Part shown: piece by piece, positions 1 to 5,171 of the stretch
Layout: the number at the start of each line of letters is the position of its first letter
Position numbering within the stretch: the first letter of the stretch is position 1
Assembly: GCA_015711775.1 (NCBI GenBank)
Contig: JACVJB010000029.1
Coordinates: 1 to 7,830, forward strand
DNA from: Actinomycetota bacterium
Lineage (GTDB): Bacteria; Actinomycetota; Humimicrobiia; Humimicrobiales; Humimicrobiaceae
Direction: 5' to 3'
Length of the DNA stretch: 7,830 nt
Position numbers and translations under genes: made by a program
Notes under the pieces: model-generated
Seen by the model: only the letters and a program-made list of their open reading frames with translations
What the model was told of the DNA's origin: nothing
The model's database searches: none

Positions 1-313
1 AATTATCCCGGTAAAAATGGCCAGCAGCAATAAAAATAATTATGTTAAGGGCCGCAAAAAGCATAAAACTTGCCTGGACCGCTTCCAGCAGATTAAAACT
101 GAAAAGATAATCAGAAAAAGCGCCTTTTAAAATATATGAATAAATATTTAAAAAAATTGCAGCAATGATTGACCCAACCGACACTATGAGGATAAAAACT
201 TTTAAGCCTTTCCTTCTTGAAAGCCCAAAAAAAACAGACAAGAGTATTGCAGGCATTAAAGCGGCACAACTGTAGAAAGGGTATATTTTATCAATCTGAT
301 CAAGCACTGTCAT
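1..313 (-). CDS. Complex I antiporter-like subunit (NuoL/M/N type), N-terminal fragment
   Basis: The reading frame starts at ATG (313-311) and stays open for 104 codons to the window edge, so only the N-terminus is seen. It begins MTVLDQIDKIYPFYSC and contains three hydrophobic helices, at about residues 14-30, 36-58 and 76-104. The next gene after nuoK in most complex I operons is nuoL, so a proton-conducting antiporter-like subunit (NuoL, M or N class) is the likely identity. The start overlaps the end of nuoK by 14 bp, and a G-rich stretch (GGGGGGATC) lies about nine bases upstream of the ATG. The typical acidic residue in the segment before the third helix (as in the 'D-x-L-S' region of NuoL/M) is not obvious; FNLLEAVQASF occupies that region. 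Which paralogue this is cannot be settled from the fragment. Confidence 0.7.
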   Translation of the reverse strand, partial: MTVLDQIDKIYPFYSCAALMPAILLSVFFGLSRRKGLKVFILIVSVGSIIAAIFLNIYSYILKGAFSDYLFSFNLLEAVQASFMLFAALNIIIFIAAGHFYRDN

Positions 314-650
314 CTTTTTGATCCCCCCACCAGTCTGATTTATCCGATTTAAATAGAGCCATATCAGCCATTGCGTCAAGCCAGTAAATATTTGTCTGTT
401 TGGAATAATTGTAGAAAACTATCATGAAAAGAAATAAGTATATAGAAATAACGGCAAAGAAAACGAAACTTTTATCCCAATATGAAAGGTCATAAATAAA
501 CAGCGAAAAGCCCAAAAAATTAATCAGGGCAGAAATAATAAAAAACTGCAGAGATATTAAAATATTTAAAAACCTGCGGGACAGCACTGCTCCGCACAAC
601 CCCATTAAAAATATTATAAAACTAAATAAGCTTATGTATTGAATATTCAA
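300..650 (-). CDS. nuoK: NuoK-like complex I membrane subunit lacking both channel glutamates
   Basis: This 116-residue protein has three hydrophobic helices followed by a charged tail, and sits between nuoJ and an antiporter-like gene as nuoK does. The motif GLCGAVLSRRFLNILISLQF (about residues 17-36) matches the NuoK pattern 'GLxGxxxRRNxxxxLxxxE'. The TM2 glutamate (E36 in E. coli) is Q35 here. The TM3 glutamate (E72 in E. coli) aligns to L74 in AVISIYLFLF. Both are central to the E-channel in studied enzymes. The start is TTG (650-648), overlapping the nuoJ stop as TTGA; the next in-frame ATG lies inside the first helix, so TTG is the best choice. The tail from about residue 85 is rich in Asp, Lys and Trp and is longer than in the usual 100-residue NuoK. 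Identity rests on motif plus position. Confidence 0.85.
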   Translation of the reverse strand: MNIQYISLFSFIIFLMGLCGAVLSRRFLNILISLQFFIISALINFLGFSLFIYDLSYWDKSFVFFAVISIYLFLFMIVFYNYSKQTNIYWLDAMADMALFKSDKSDWWGDQKDDSA

Positions 651-1201
651 TTTTTCTTGCTTTCTTTTTTAATTATGGCAATAAACCATATAATAGACAT
701 AAAAAGCATAATGATAAATATAAATATAAGCGGTGCATAGTTTTCACTTATATTTTGAATAATTCCAAAAAGAGTTGCAGTATTAAAACTTGCAACAATA
801 CTGATATTCTTAAAAAAGTCATCATTATAAACAAAAAACAAAAACCCCAGCCCGGCTGTAAATAAAACTGAGACAACAATGTATAGAATTATTACATTCT
901 TTTTTGGCTTACTTTCATAACCGTTGTAACTATCAGGCCTGGAGTTTTCGGAACTGAAAAACTCCTGATTCTGTATAAAAAGATTCAGTATTATACAGAA
1001 TCCCATTATGCTTATCGAGGGCAGCACAAAAGCAAATCCTGCAAAAAATAAAAAACTCATCAAGCCCGCCGCAAGAAACATCAGAAATAAAAATGTGAGC
1101 TTTTTTTTCTGGCCGAAAACAAGAAGAGATAAAAGACCCAGTATAAAAACTATGCCTTCTGTAAGATAGTTTAAAAATCCTAAAATAATTTTTCCGTCCA
1201 T
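647..1201 (-). CDS. nuoJ: NuoJ-like complex I membrane subunit, divergent
   Basis: This 184-residue integral membrane protein has about five hydrophobic segments: residues 5-29, 35-58, 60-77, 104-125 and 155-176. A hydrophilic loop spans about 78-103. It lies between nuoI and nuoK, the canonical nuoJ slot, and its start overlaps the nuoI stop by one base (TAATG). In known NuoJ the third helix carries the 'YxGAxxVLFxF' signature and a pi-bulge that rotates during coupling. Here the aligned stretch is FAGFAFVLPSISIMGFCIIL (residues 53-72), so the Tyr and Gly are not present and a Pro (61) stands next to the Tyr position. Upstream pairing to the ribosome is weak (GGAC), so translational coupling to nuoI is likely. 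The call relies on topology and gene order more than on sequence identity. Confidence 0.75.
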   Translation of the reverse strand: MDGKIILGFLNYLTEGIVFILGLLSLLVFGQKKKLTFLFLMFLAAGLMSFLFFAGFAFVLPSISIMGFCIILNLFIQNQEFFSSENSRPDSYNGYESKPKKNVIILYIVVSVLFTAGLGFLFFVYNDDFFKNISIVASFNTATLFGIIQNISENYAPLIFIFIIMLFMSIIWFIAIIKKESKKN

Positions 1202-1632
1202 TATTTTGTCCAGAAGTCTCTTAATGAATAATCCGACTGTTTAATCAGTTCCAGTTTTTCAAGCCTGAAAGAATTTTTGTCAGGCTCTGCAAGCTGGTGC
1301 CTGTATGTCATCTCAATGGCGTCAAGATTACAGAATTCAACACAATTTCCGCAGAAGCTGCATCTGCTTAAATCTAGATAAAACTCATCCAGCACTTCTA
1401 TGCCGTTTTCATCGACAGTCTTTATTATTTCTATGCAATTTTCAGGACAGACTTTCCGGCAGTCTCCGCAGCCATTGCAGATAATTTCAAGGCTGTCCAA
1501 ATCAAGCTTAAGCCTTGGAATGCCCCTGCTGCCCTCAGGGATAATTATTTTTTCCTTCGGGTACACAACTGTTCTTGGCTTCCTGAATAAATTACCAAAC
1601 CCTGAAAAAAAATCTCTTATAACCGGTCTCAT
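1201..1632 (-). CDS. nuoI: NuoI-like 2x[4Fe-4S] ferredoxin subunit
   Basis: This 143-residue protein is the ferredoxin-like subunit that carries clusters N6a and N6b and passes electrons towards NuoB. It has two complete binding motifs. The first is C52-x2-C55-x2-C58-x3-C62-P. The second is C91-x2-C94-x2-C97-x3-C101, with Asn rather than Pro after the last Cys. The N-terminal segment (about 1-40) has an amphipathic start and the RGIPRLKLD stretch, equivalent to the NuoI region before cluster 1. The C-terminus (about 112-143) is charged, in line with subunit contacts. The start is ATG at 1632-1630, with AAGG seven bases upstream. It follows nuoH after a 41-bp gap, the largest within this operon, and overlaps nuoJ by one base. 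All eight ligands are intact, unlike the degenerate membrane subunits nearby. Confidence 0.95.
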   Translation of the reverse strand: MRPVIRDFFSGFGNLFRKPRTVVYPKEKIIIPEGSRGIPRLKLDLDSLEIICNGCGDCRKVCPENCIEIIKTVDENGIEVLDEFYLDLSRCSFCGNCVEFCNLDAIEMTYRHQLAEPDKNSFRLEKLELIKQSDYSLRDFWTK

Positions 1633-1673
1633 AATAAACCTTAGTTTTAAATAAATTGTTTACTTGATTTAAA

Positions 1674-2609
1674 TCAGATTATGCCATATATATTTCTTAA
1701 TATGAAAAAAACTATTGTAAACAGAAAATTTGCAGCTGCGACAGGTATTAAAAATCTCCAGTTTATGCTTACAAGATAATTGTAATCATTAAGCTGCGGT
1801 GTCGCCTTGTCAAGCAGCACAAGTATGAAAAATATTATATAAAATTTTATGCCAAAAATAATATTGCCGTTAATAAAAAATAAGTTCTGCCACCCTGCAA
1901 GATATAATATTATAATCATTACAATCATAAAAAATAAAGTGCTGTAATAGGATATCCTGACTGTAAGACGTCCAAATCCATAACTTTCTTTTTCAATATT
2001 CTGGCCCAGAAAAAGGGTGCTTTTCCTTGTAATAGTAAAAAGCTTCATAAGAAGAAACACTGAGGTAAACACTACTATAAAGCCAAGCGGCTGGTATACT
2101 ATATTCCAGTATTGGTATTGAAAACCTACTATTTCCTTAAGTGTTAATGTCCTGTTTATAAGGACTATTCCTGAAATGCAGAAAATTACCGGCATAAAAA
2201 AATTATAAATCATTAAAATATTTTTTGTTGCATTTTTAAAAACAAAGCCGTACCGGCTTCTTGAAACATTCATAAGTATCAGAAACAGGAGAATCATATA
2301 AAAAAGAAGAGCAATTATAAGATCATTTTCAAACCTGATTATTATGAGGGTTGGCGAAAAAGGAATAATAGTCCATATAAAAAATGAAAAGAAAAATATA
2401 AATATTTCCCATATATTTAGTTTGTCATTTTTAGCAAGATACCTGAATAATTTTAAAGCCGGGTATCCAAGTCCTCCTGCCCTTGAAACGGAAAAACCTC
2501 TTTTTAGCTCAGCCCTTGAAGAAAGTTTATTTAAAAAATATGAGCATACATAAATATTAATAATAAGTATAAGGAAAAGATAAATTACATTTTTAAATAA
2601 AATCATCAT
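1674..2609 (-). CDS. nuoH: NuoH-like complex I membrane subunit, highly divergent
   Basis: At 311 residues with about eight hydrophobic helices, this has the size and topology of NuoH, the membrane subunit that forms the quinone tunnel with NuoB and NuoD. Family traces include ALKLFRYLAKND (51-62, cf. 'xxKLxxKE'), IIPFS (81-85, cf. 'viPfg') and DKATPQLNDYNYL followed by INWRFLIP (267-289, cf. 'RATxPRxRYDQLMxLxWKxLLP'). Key elements are altered. The 'AQxxSYE' glutamate region reads ILMIYNFF with N136 in place of Glu. The 'PFDLPEAExEL' loop reads LFLGQNIEKES (199-209), keeping only the last acidic pair. The N-terminal 'QxRxGPNxxG' loop is shortened to FSVSRAGGLGYP. The start overlaps the nuoCD stop as ATGA. 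The gene is open throughout, which argues against simple decay. Confidence 0.85.
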   Translation of the reverse strand: MMILFKNVIYLFLILIINIYVCSYFLNKLSSRAELKRGFSVSRAGGLGYPALKLFRYLAKNDKLNIWEIFIFFFSFFIWTIIPFSPTLIIIRFENDLIIALLFYMILLFLILMNVSRSRYGFVFKNATKNILMIYNFFMPVIFCISGIVLINRTLTLKEIVGFQYQYWNIVYQPLGFIVVFTSVFLLMKLFTITRKSTLFLGQNIEKESYGFGRLTVRISYYSTLFFMIVMIIILYLAGWQNLFFINGNIIFGIKFYIIFFILVLLDKATPQLNDYNYLVSINWRFLIPVAAANFLFTIVFFILRNIYGII

Positions 2610-4129
2610 ATCGGCAGCTCCTGCATTATTTCTCCGCTGCTTATATCAAGACTTGCAAGTATAAGCTCAATATCTTCGGTCCTGCTGCCGCATAAAATAG
2701 TCTCAGCAAGATAAAGGCTGTTTCTTGAAGGCCCCATTACAACAAGTTTTTCCACTACATTTTTCTCTATCTCAAAATATATTTTAAACACGCCATGGGG
2801 ACATTCTATGCTTGAGACCATTTTATTATAAGGCATATCAAGCTCCGAAAGATTAATGAGCTTTCTGATATGCTCATCCGGCATTAAACCGATCAGCTGA
2901 TCAATTATTTTTATAGACTGGTATATTTCCCTGAATCTTATATAAAGCCTTTCAAGACAATCCCCGTATTTTCCCACTGCAACAAGGAAAGAGACTTCCC
3001 TGTATAACAGAAGATTCCGGTTTTTTCTCAAATCATATCTTGCTCCAGATGCCCTTAGATTAGGGCCTGTTACACCGCAGCCTAGAACTGCCTGCCTGTC
3101 TGCCTGGCCTGTATTTTTAAGTTTGTGTGTGATTACAGTATTGTCAAGAAGCATGGATTCAATTATCGGGATTTTTTTAAATAAGTGCTTAATGCCTGCA
3201 GATATATTTTTCAATATTTCATCATTTAAATCTTTCCTGACTCCTCCAACCCTTATGTAATTCGGGTGCACTCTTGACCCTGTAACAAGCTCAATTAATC
3301 TCAGAGCTCTTTCCTGCTCAATAAGTATATGACTGAGGGTTATTTTAGAGCCAAGAACGGTTGCCATTTTTGCTATATAGCTTAAGTGGTTTGAAATCCT
3401 TGACAGCTCGGAGATTATCATTCTTATAAACTGAACTCTTCTTGCAACCTTGAGCTGCATTAACTCTTCCAGCGCAAGACAAAAACAAAGCTCAGGAAAA
3501 ATACCTGCATTATAATCAAAACGGCTAATTTTTGAGATCAGCTCTGTAATCGTTACTTTATTTGTTATGCTGTAGAAAGGTATGACTGATATTCTCGTAC
3601 TTATATTTGCCTTTGTGATTATATCTTCTTCTGCATTAAGATAAGTATCAAAAGCATCAAGACCATCCAGTATGTGAGATCTTAAAACTATATCAAAATG
3701 CCTGTCCTCTGTTTTTGAACCTTCAAGATAAAAAGCCGCAGATTCATATACTGCGCTTATTTGATTTATTAGCTTATTGTATTCTGCTGCAAAAGTTTCC
3801 GTATCGTCTGCAGGGCTTTTTAACGACGCTTTTATTATCATTGAAAAATTATTTGAAACCGATGAAAGGTTTATGAGCAGAATACATCTGTTTTTAGAAA
3901 TATATTTATTGATTGAGCTTAGAATATCAACCTCGATTTCCGGATTTTTCCTTATCTCTTTTAATACTTCAGGAAGATTATCTATATCTGTATTAAAGAA
4001 AATTTCCTGGCCCAGCAATCTGATATCCCTAACTTTATTTTTTAAATAAAATTCGAGATTCCTCCTGATTTTTTCAACAAAGATAAGCTTATGCGAAGAA
4101 TAAATTCCGTCATAAAGTTCTTTTGCCAT
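2606..4129 (-). CDS. nuoCD: Fused NuoCD-like complex I subunit, NuoC part degenerate
   Basis: This 507-residue protein fuses a NuoC-like N-terminal part (about 1-145) to a NuoD-like part (about 170-507). NuoD is recognisable from SRFDY (202-206), FIRMIISELSRISNHL (234-249), EQERALRLIELVTGSR (271-286), RVGGVRKDL (293-301), GVTGPNLRASGARYDLRK (352-369) and GKYGDCLERLYIRFREIYQS (386-405). Y206 aligns with bovine 49-kDa Tyr108, which contacts the quinone head. The 'HPxxHG' loop holding the partner His, and the 'HRG' arginine motif, are absent from residues 145-200. The NuoC hallmark 'EREVYDxFGIxFxGH' is not visible; SAVYESAAFYLEGSKTED lies in its place. No NiFe-ligand CxxC pairs occur, so it is not a hydrogenase large subunit. 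AAGG stands seven bases before the ATG. The gap to nuoB is 14 bp. Confidence 0.92.
   Translation of the reverse strand: MAKELYDGIYSSHKLIFVEKIRRNLEFYLKNKVRDIRLLGQEIFFNTDIDNLPEVLKEIRKNPEIEVDILSSINKYISKNRCILLINLSSVSNNFSMIIKASLKSPADDTETFAAEYNKLINQISAVYESAAFYLEGSKTEDRHFDIVLRSHILDGLDAFDTYLNAEEDIITKANISTRISVIPFYSITNKVTITELISKISRFDYNAGIFPELCFCLALEELMQLKVARRVQFIRMIISELSRISNHLSYIAKMATVLGSKITLSHILIEQERALRLIELVTGSRVHPNYIRVGGVRKDLNDEILKNISAGIKHLFKKIPIIESMLLDNTVITHKLKNTGQADRQAVLGCGVTGPNLRASGARYDLRKNRNLLLYREVSFLVAVGKYGDCLERLYIRFREIYQSIKIIDQLIGLMPDEHIRKLINLSELDMPYNKMVSSIECPHGVFKIYFEIEKNVVEKLVVMGPSRNSLYLAETILCGSRTEDIELILASLDISSGEIMQELPI
2614..2622 (-). promoter_or_regulatory. Ribosome binding site of nuoH inside nuoCD
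   Basis: On the minus strand AGGAG sits eight bases before the nuoH ATG, within the last codons of nuoCD. With the ATGA overlap it supports translational coupling and fixes the nuoH start at 2609. Confidence 0.7.
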
Positions 4130-4143
4130 AACAGTACCTTAAA

Positions 4144-4539
4144 CTAATGGATTTCCAGAATTCTCAGTATACAATATATGAAAGCTTCCGGCCTTGGCGG
4201 GCATCCCGGAACATAAAAATCTATTTTTATTTCATTTTTTAATCTGTCAGTTAAAACATAATCCTGGCAAAAAACGCTCCTGTCTACAATACATTTTCCT
4301 GCCGCTATTACCCATTTTGGTTCCTCCATGCTTCTGTAGCAGTCTAAGAGCCGCCTCTCGCCTGTTCTGTTATAAAAACCCTGAATGACAAGTACGTCTG
4401 AATCTTCCGGTAAATTAACAAAATTAACCCCAAACCTTGAAATATCATAGGTGGGGCCAAGTGTTGAATAAATTTCTTTTTTACAACATCCGAATCCTGC
4501 TACAAATAAATTAAGACTATTTTTTACAAGTTGCCTCAT
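4144..4539 (-). CDS. nuoB: NuoB-like subunit carrying the N2 [4Fe-4S] cluster
   Basis: This 131-residue protein matches NuoB, the small subunit whose N2 cluster hands electrons to quinone at the NuoD/NuoH interface. All four N2 ligands are present: the tandem C18-C19, C83 in AAGKC and C113 in PGCPPRPEA. Other family features are DISRFG (32-37), the VLVIQG strand (49-54) and EEPKWVIAAGKC (72-83). It is shorter than typical NuoB (about 160-220 residues) and starts close to the CC motif, so an N-terminal extension is missing. The canonical 'GG.f..sY' after the third ligand reads DRSVFCQDYV, with an additional Cys at 91. The gap to nuoA is 8 bp. CAGGT near the nuoA stop may act as a weak ribosome site, about 11 bases from the ATG. 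Confidence 0.96.
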   Translation of the reverse strand: MRQLVKNSLNLFVAGFGCCKKEIYSTLGPTYDISRFGVNFVNLPEDSDVLVIQGFYNRTGERRLLDCYRSMEEPKWVIAAGKCIVDRSVFCQDYVLTDRLKNEIKIDFYVPGCPPRPEAFIYCILRILEIH

Positions 4540-4547
4540 ATTATATA

Positions 4548-4940
4548 CTACCTGCTGATTATCCTGGATTTGATTAAATAAACAGTTATTGTCAGTATTA
4601 AAAAAACAGTGATAAAAATAAGATAAAGGCTGCTGTCAATAATAAAATTATTTGCAAAGTAAACAGTCAGGATTATAAGAAAAATAAATAAAACAGCCAT
4701 TATAAAAACCGTACCGGCAATAAAGACAGTTTTTAAGTAACCTGCGTCTTTATTGATCTCGTAGGGATTAAAAACTTTCCTTGAGGCCGGATTTTCAATA
4801 TTTTTTATTTTTGCGCCCGTTTTCCGGGTTAAGATTTTTGATAATGCAAACAAAAAAAGAAACATTACCGCAAAAACGGCGGTAAAAATAGCTGTCGAGT
4901 AAATGTTGCTGATAAAAATATTTATTGATTCTTCCGGCAT
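4548..4940 (-). CDS. nuoA: NuoA-like complex I membrane subunit lacking the FDxE motif
   Basis: This 130-residue protein has three hydrophobic helices (about 13-36, 71-97 and 104-124), as NuoA does, and is first in the operon directly before nuoB. The loop between TM1 and TM2 contains NPYEINKDAG (58-67). That resembles the NuoA 'PYECG' loop, but the conserved Cys, which reports the active/deactive state in mitochondrial ND3, is absent and there is an insertion. The TM2 'AxLFxxFDxE' motif aligns with AVLFIFLIIL (82-91), putting I89 and L91 where the Asp and Glu normally sit. Those acidic residues belong to the E-channel in characterised enzymes. Only a weak purine stretch (GAAAG) lies before the ATG. 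Identity is inferred mainly from position, size and the PYE trace. Confidence 0.78.
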   Translation of the reverse strand: MPEESINIFISNIYSTAIFTAVFAVMFLFLFALSKILTRKTGAKIKNIENPASRKVFNPYEINKDAGYLKTVFIAGTVFIMAVLFIFLIILTVYFANNFIIDSSLYLIFITVFLILTITVYLIKSRIISR

Positions 4941-5032
4941 AAATTTTTAAATCTTTCAGTTATTATTTATTTACTGCATTCCAAAAGGCATGATACTGCC
5001 ATGTAATTTTTATCTTTTTCTTTTGAATAAAG

Positions 5033-5061
5033 ACTTTATCACAATTGAATTACTACTTCAA
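5033..5061 (-). promoter_or_regulatory. Candidate sigma70-type promoter for the nuo-like operon
   Basis: On the minus strand TTGAAG (5061-5056) is followed by a 17-base spacer and TAAAGT (5038-5033), which matches TATAAT at only four positions. It would give a leader of about 85 bases before nuoA. The -35 box lies inside the right arm of the inverted repeat at 5043-5063. Support is modest because AT-rich sequence offers many near matches. Confidence 0.3.
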
Positions 5062-5063
5062 TT
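5043..5063. promoter_or_regulatory. Perfect inverted repeat, candidate operator
   Basis: AATTGAA (5043-5049) and TTCAATT (5057-5063) form a perfect 7-bp inverted repeat with a 7-base spacer (TTACTAC). This is the geometry of a site for a dimeric regulator. It overlaps the candidate -35 box of the nuo-like operon, so a bound protein there would be expected to repress. The regulator is unknown. AT-rich sequence makes chance repeats fairly likely. Confidence 0.4.
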
Positions 5064-5071
5064 ATTATGTG

Positions 5072-5098
5072 TGCGGCCTGCGCTGGATAAGCGCCGCA
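5072..5098. repeat. GC-rich imperfect hairpin in the divergent spacer
   Basis: TGCGGC (5072-5077) pairs with GCCGCA (5093-5098). An inner GCT (5082-5084) pairs with AGC (5090-5092) around the loop GGATA, with a four-base bulge (CTGC) on the left. It is markedly GC-rich against its AT-rich surroundings. Neither strand has a T-run after the stem, so it is not a standard intrinsic terminator. It could be an operator, a short dispersed repeat or an RNA structure. Confidence 0.5.
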
Positions 5099-5117
5099 GA
5101 CCTGAGCAGCTATCTTA

Positions 5118-5146
5118 TTGAGATATATTGAAATTATTTATATAAT
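5118..5146 (+). promoter_or_regulatory. Sigma70-type promoter for the AI-2E-family gene
   Basis: TTGAGA (5118-5123, five of six to TTGACA), a 17-base spacer and TATAAT (5141-5146, perfect) form a good housekeeping-type promoter. Transcription would start near 5153, leaving a leader of about 19 bases before the ATG at 5172. Confidence 0.65.
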
Positions 5147-5171
5147 TTAAAAAAAATATTATCTTTTATTT

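Larger units (their letters stand above)
4941..5171. other. Divergent intergenic region between the nuo-like operon and the AI-2E-family gene
   Basis: This 231-bp spacer is the only sizeable non-coding stretch in the window. It separates two outward-facing transcription units and is mostly AT-rich, with one GC-rich island near 5071-5102. No supportable short ORF or tRNA was seen. It contains the promoter candidates and inverted repeats listed separately. Confidence 0.9.

Noticed and set aside
1400..1654. Plus-strand open frame opposite nuoI
   Set aside because: It is antisense to the clear ferredoxin gene with its eight cysteines, has no family resemblance and is a frame shadow.
1665..1676. 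12-bp palindrome TGATTTAAATCA at the nuoH stop
   Set aside because: Short AT-rich palindromes are expected by chance here, and there is no loop or T-run to make it a terminator.
3085..3110. CTGCCTG-like tandem repeat
   Set aside because: It lies in the NuoD coding region and reflects the codons for the residues around QADRQA. No expansion is evident.
2606..4129. Group 4 NiFe-hydrogenase large subunit instead of NuoD
   Set aside because: No CxxC ligand pairs near the start or end of the NuoD part. The nuoA, J and K positions also fit complex I rather than a hydrogenase.
300..4940. Operon as a set of decaying pseudogenes
   Set aside because: All eight frames are open with overlapping or close junctions, and the Fe-S cysteines in NuoB and NuoI are all retained, so neutral decay is unlikely.
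4987..5000. Small GGCA/TGCC hairpin in the nuoA leader, possible attenuator
   Set aside because: Only four pairs and a short T-run. Too weak to support.
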